Origin: Xiphias gladius
Lineage: Eukaryota; Chordata; Actinopteri; Istiophoriformes; Xiphiidae
Reading direction: 5' to 3'
Length of the DNA stretch: 64,000 nt
Assembly (NCBI RefSeq): GCF_016859285.1
Contig: NC_053419.1
Span: forward strand, 12,242,501-12,306,500
The position numbers and the translations under genes were made by a program. The number at the start of each line of letters is the position of its first letter. Within the stretch, counting starts at the first letter, position 1. Positions 62,541 to 64,000 of the stretch are shown one piece after another. The notes below the pieces were generated by a model that did no database searches, was not told where the DNA came from, and saw only the letters and a list, made by a program, of their open reading frames with translations.

Positions 62541-63726
62541 CAGGGCCGGCTATTGCCATCTTGGTGCGCTACGCGAGACTAGGATTTTGTCACATTTCAT
62601 GTATCTATGAGTTGTTAACAGCTCCATCAAATAAACTTCTCAAATGTTTTCATATCAGGAAATGTTCAAATTATCCAATATATGCCAAAAATCAAATATC
62701 AGAGGGAAATTCCAAAAATTGGAAACAGATTTGTGTATCAGAACTTTGTTTTCTACTTTCCTCTCCCATTAATCATCTCATGATCCTCAGATTTATCTGG
62801 GGTCCCTGTATATAAAACTGTATAGAAAGTAGTTCAAACTAGCTCCACCTCCAGCAGCTACAACAGTAACACGCAGCTTACACAATGATGCTTCAGTATT
62901 AATCATCTAATGACGTCGATCAGTCAGAGGAACCAAACCAGTACTTTCACTTTAATATTTTAACTAAACTTTGCTGCTAATACATATGTACTTTTACTTA
63001 AGTAGGATTTTAATGCAGGACTTTTACTGGATATTACTTTATTGGTACTTTTTCTTAAGTAAAGGATTTGAATACTTGTTGCCATTCAGATTCCATCCAT
63101 CAACCTGTATCTGAGTCTAGCAGCTATTGTAGTGTCATTATATAGCATTAGTGTCAGTGATACTTAGCTTGCTAGCCGCTATAAAAGAAACATCTACACA
63201 CAAAAATGGCATTTTAATGTTAACATAAGATGACATACCTCTATATTGGGCTTTCTTTTCCTCGTCCTCCTTTCTCCGTTTTCGTCCTTGCCCACCTGAA
63301 GGTTTGGACCTTTTCATTATGAAATAATTTGAGCTAATAATAATTGAAGTGTACCTCGGCTGATCCAATTTAGCATTTGCCGTCAGTTACTTGGGCTGAG
63401 GGATGCACAATTGTGCATCAAATGGTTGCCATCATCCTCCATTTTCAGCATGCAGTGTGAACAGTACAAATGCAGTCCAGGGCAAATGAAAAATTGTGAG
63501 GAGCAGCAGTGTTTATTCCATCATGTTGTCAACTTGTGACTGACAATTCAGTGTGTAAAGTATGTTTTTTGTTGTAATTTAAAAGGCTGTTTTGGTTGAT
63601 AATGCTGTTACAGTAACCATGATTAATAACAGTTTGTTAGTGCCACATTCCATTCCATGCAGCGCCCCCCTGACATTCTGCGCCCCGGGCAGCTGTCTAT
63701 GTCACCTATTTCACGAGCCAGCCCTG
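62541..63726 (-). mobile_element. Decayed hAT DNA transposon with terminal inverted repeats
   Basis: The left end CAGGGCCGGCT (62541-62551) and the right end AGCCAGCCCTG (63716-63726) are inverted copies with one mismatch. Inner flanks (TTGGTGCGCTACGCGAG on the left; GCGCCCCGGGCAGCTGTC on the right) resemble hAT ends common in fish. Inside, minus strand 63317-63239 encodes MKRSKPSGGQGRKRRKEDEEKKAQYR and then a GTATGT splice donor, like the first exon of ZMYM1/TTF-type hAT transposases. The rest of the transposase is missing. Flanking eight bases do not form a clear target duplication. Confidence 0.6.
63239..63317 (-). pseudogene. hAT transposase first-exon remnant
   Basis: Encodes a lysine/arginine/glutamate-rich N-terminus (KPSGGQGRKRRKEDEEKK) ending in a good donor (AGAG|GTATGT). 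No downstream exon of a transposase was recognised within the element. Confidence 0.45.
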
Positions 63727-64000
63727 ACGCTTAGTTATGTGTATGACTGTATGGAAAAGTACAGTATTTTTCCACTCATAATTTATATATAAATAAACAA
63801 ATAAAAAAAAAGGAAGAATGGTTAAATCCGTTTTAACATTTATTAGGACAACAACGGATGTAAATTTGAGCCGTCTGTGCCCTGAGTCGTTATAATTTAC
63901 TTTTGTGTTGTGTTTCCAGGACTGTGAGTGAGCCTGTGTGTCTGATCAGATGACCTGTGCTGTCACTGTTCACCTGGTGCATGTAGATCGTATCAACAGA

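Noticed and set aside
62533-63734. Eight-base target duplication around the hAT element
   Set aside because: ACTTGTTG on the left and ACGCTTAG on the right agree at only half the positions.

Overview
The window is vertebrate nuclear DNA, almost certainly from a teleost fish. It has multi-exon genes with GT-AG introns, long AT-rich intergenic DNA, many (AC)n and (AG)n microsatellites, and remnants of repeat families that I recognise as common in fish. The species cannot be told from the sequence. I joined exons by eye from splice signals and reading phase. Three genes assemble into open reading frames without a break, a fourth is a short three-exon gene, and a fifth runs to the right without a visible end.

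Layout. 1-18,350: no coding exon recognised; microsatellites and dispersed repeats. 18,360-18,910: a CpG-rich, promoter-like block with a perfect CRE palindrome, possibly the first exon of a minus-strand gene whose body lies to the left. 21,699-31,670 (+): scarb2 (LIMP-2), 12 exons, 481 aa. 34,678-35,438 (+): leap2, a liver-expressed antimicrobial peptide precursor, 3 exons, 79 aa. About 37,800-37,920: CpG-rich putative promoter of rusc2. 41,170-48,270 (+): rusc2, RUN-domain protein, 9 coding exons, 1,291 aa, apparently lacking the usual C-terminal SH3 domain. 49,977-54,084 (-): cimip2b (fam166b), ciliary microtubule inner protein, 6 exons, 286 aa, tail-to-tail with rusc2. 55,900-58,133 (+): five exons of an SLC1 (EAAT-type glutamate transporter) family gene covering only its N-terminal part. 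58,200-64,000: a region rich in transposon remains, with a KIAA1586-like hAT fragment, a LINE 3' end and a decayed hAT element with matching ends.

The genes do not form one pathway. SCARB2 is a lysosomal membrane receptor, LEAP2 a secreted peptide, RUSC2 a vesicle-trafficking adaptor, CIMIP2B an axonemal protein and SLC1 a membrane transporter. RUSC2 next to CIMIP2B matches human 9p13.3, which supports both names. A perfect RFX X-box palindrome sits between cimip2b and the SLC1-like gene and may drive the ciliary gene. I found no convincing new biological system. The most interesting points are the RUSC2 without SH3, the odd SLC1-like gene, the X-box, and a perfect short hairpin in the rusc2 3' UTR.
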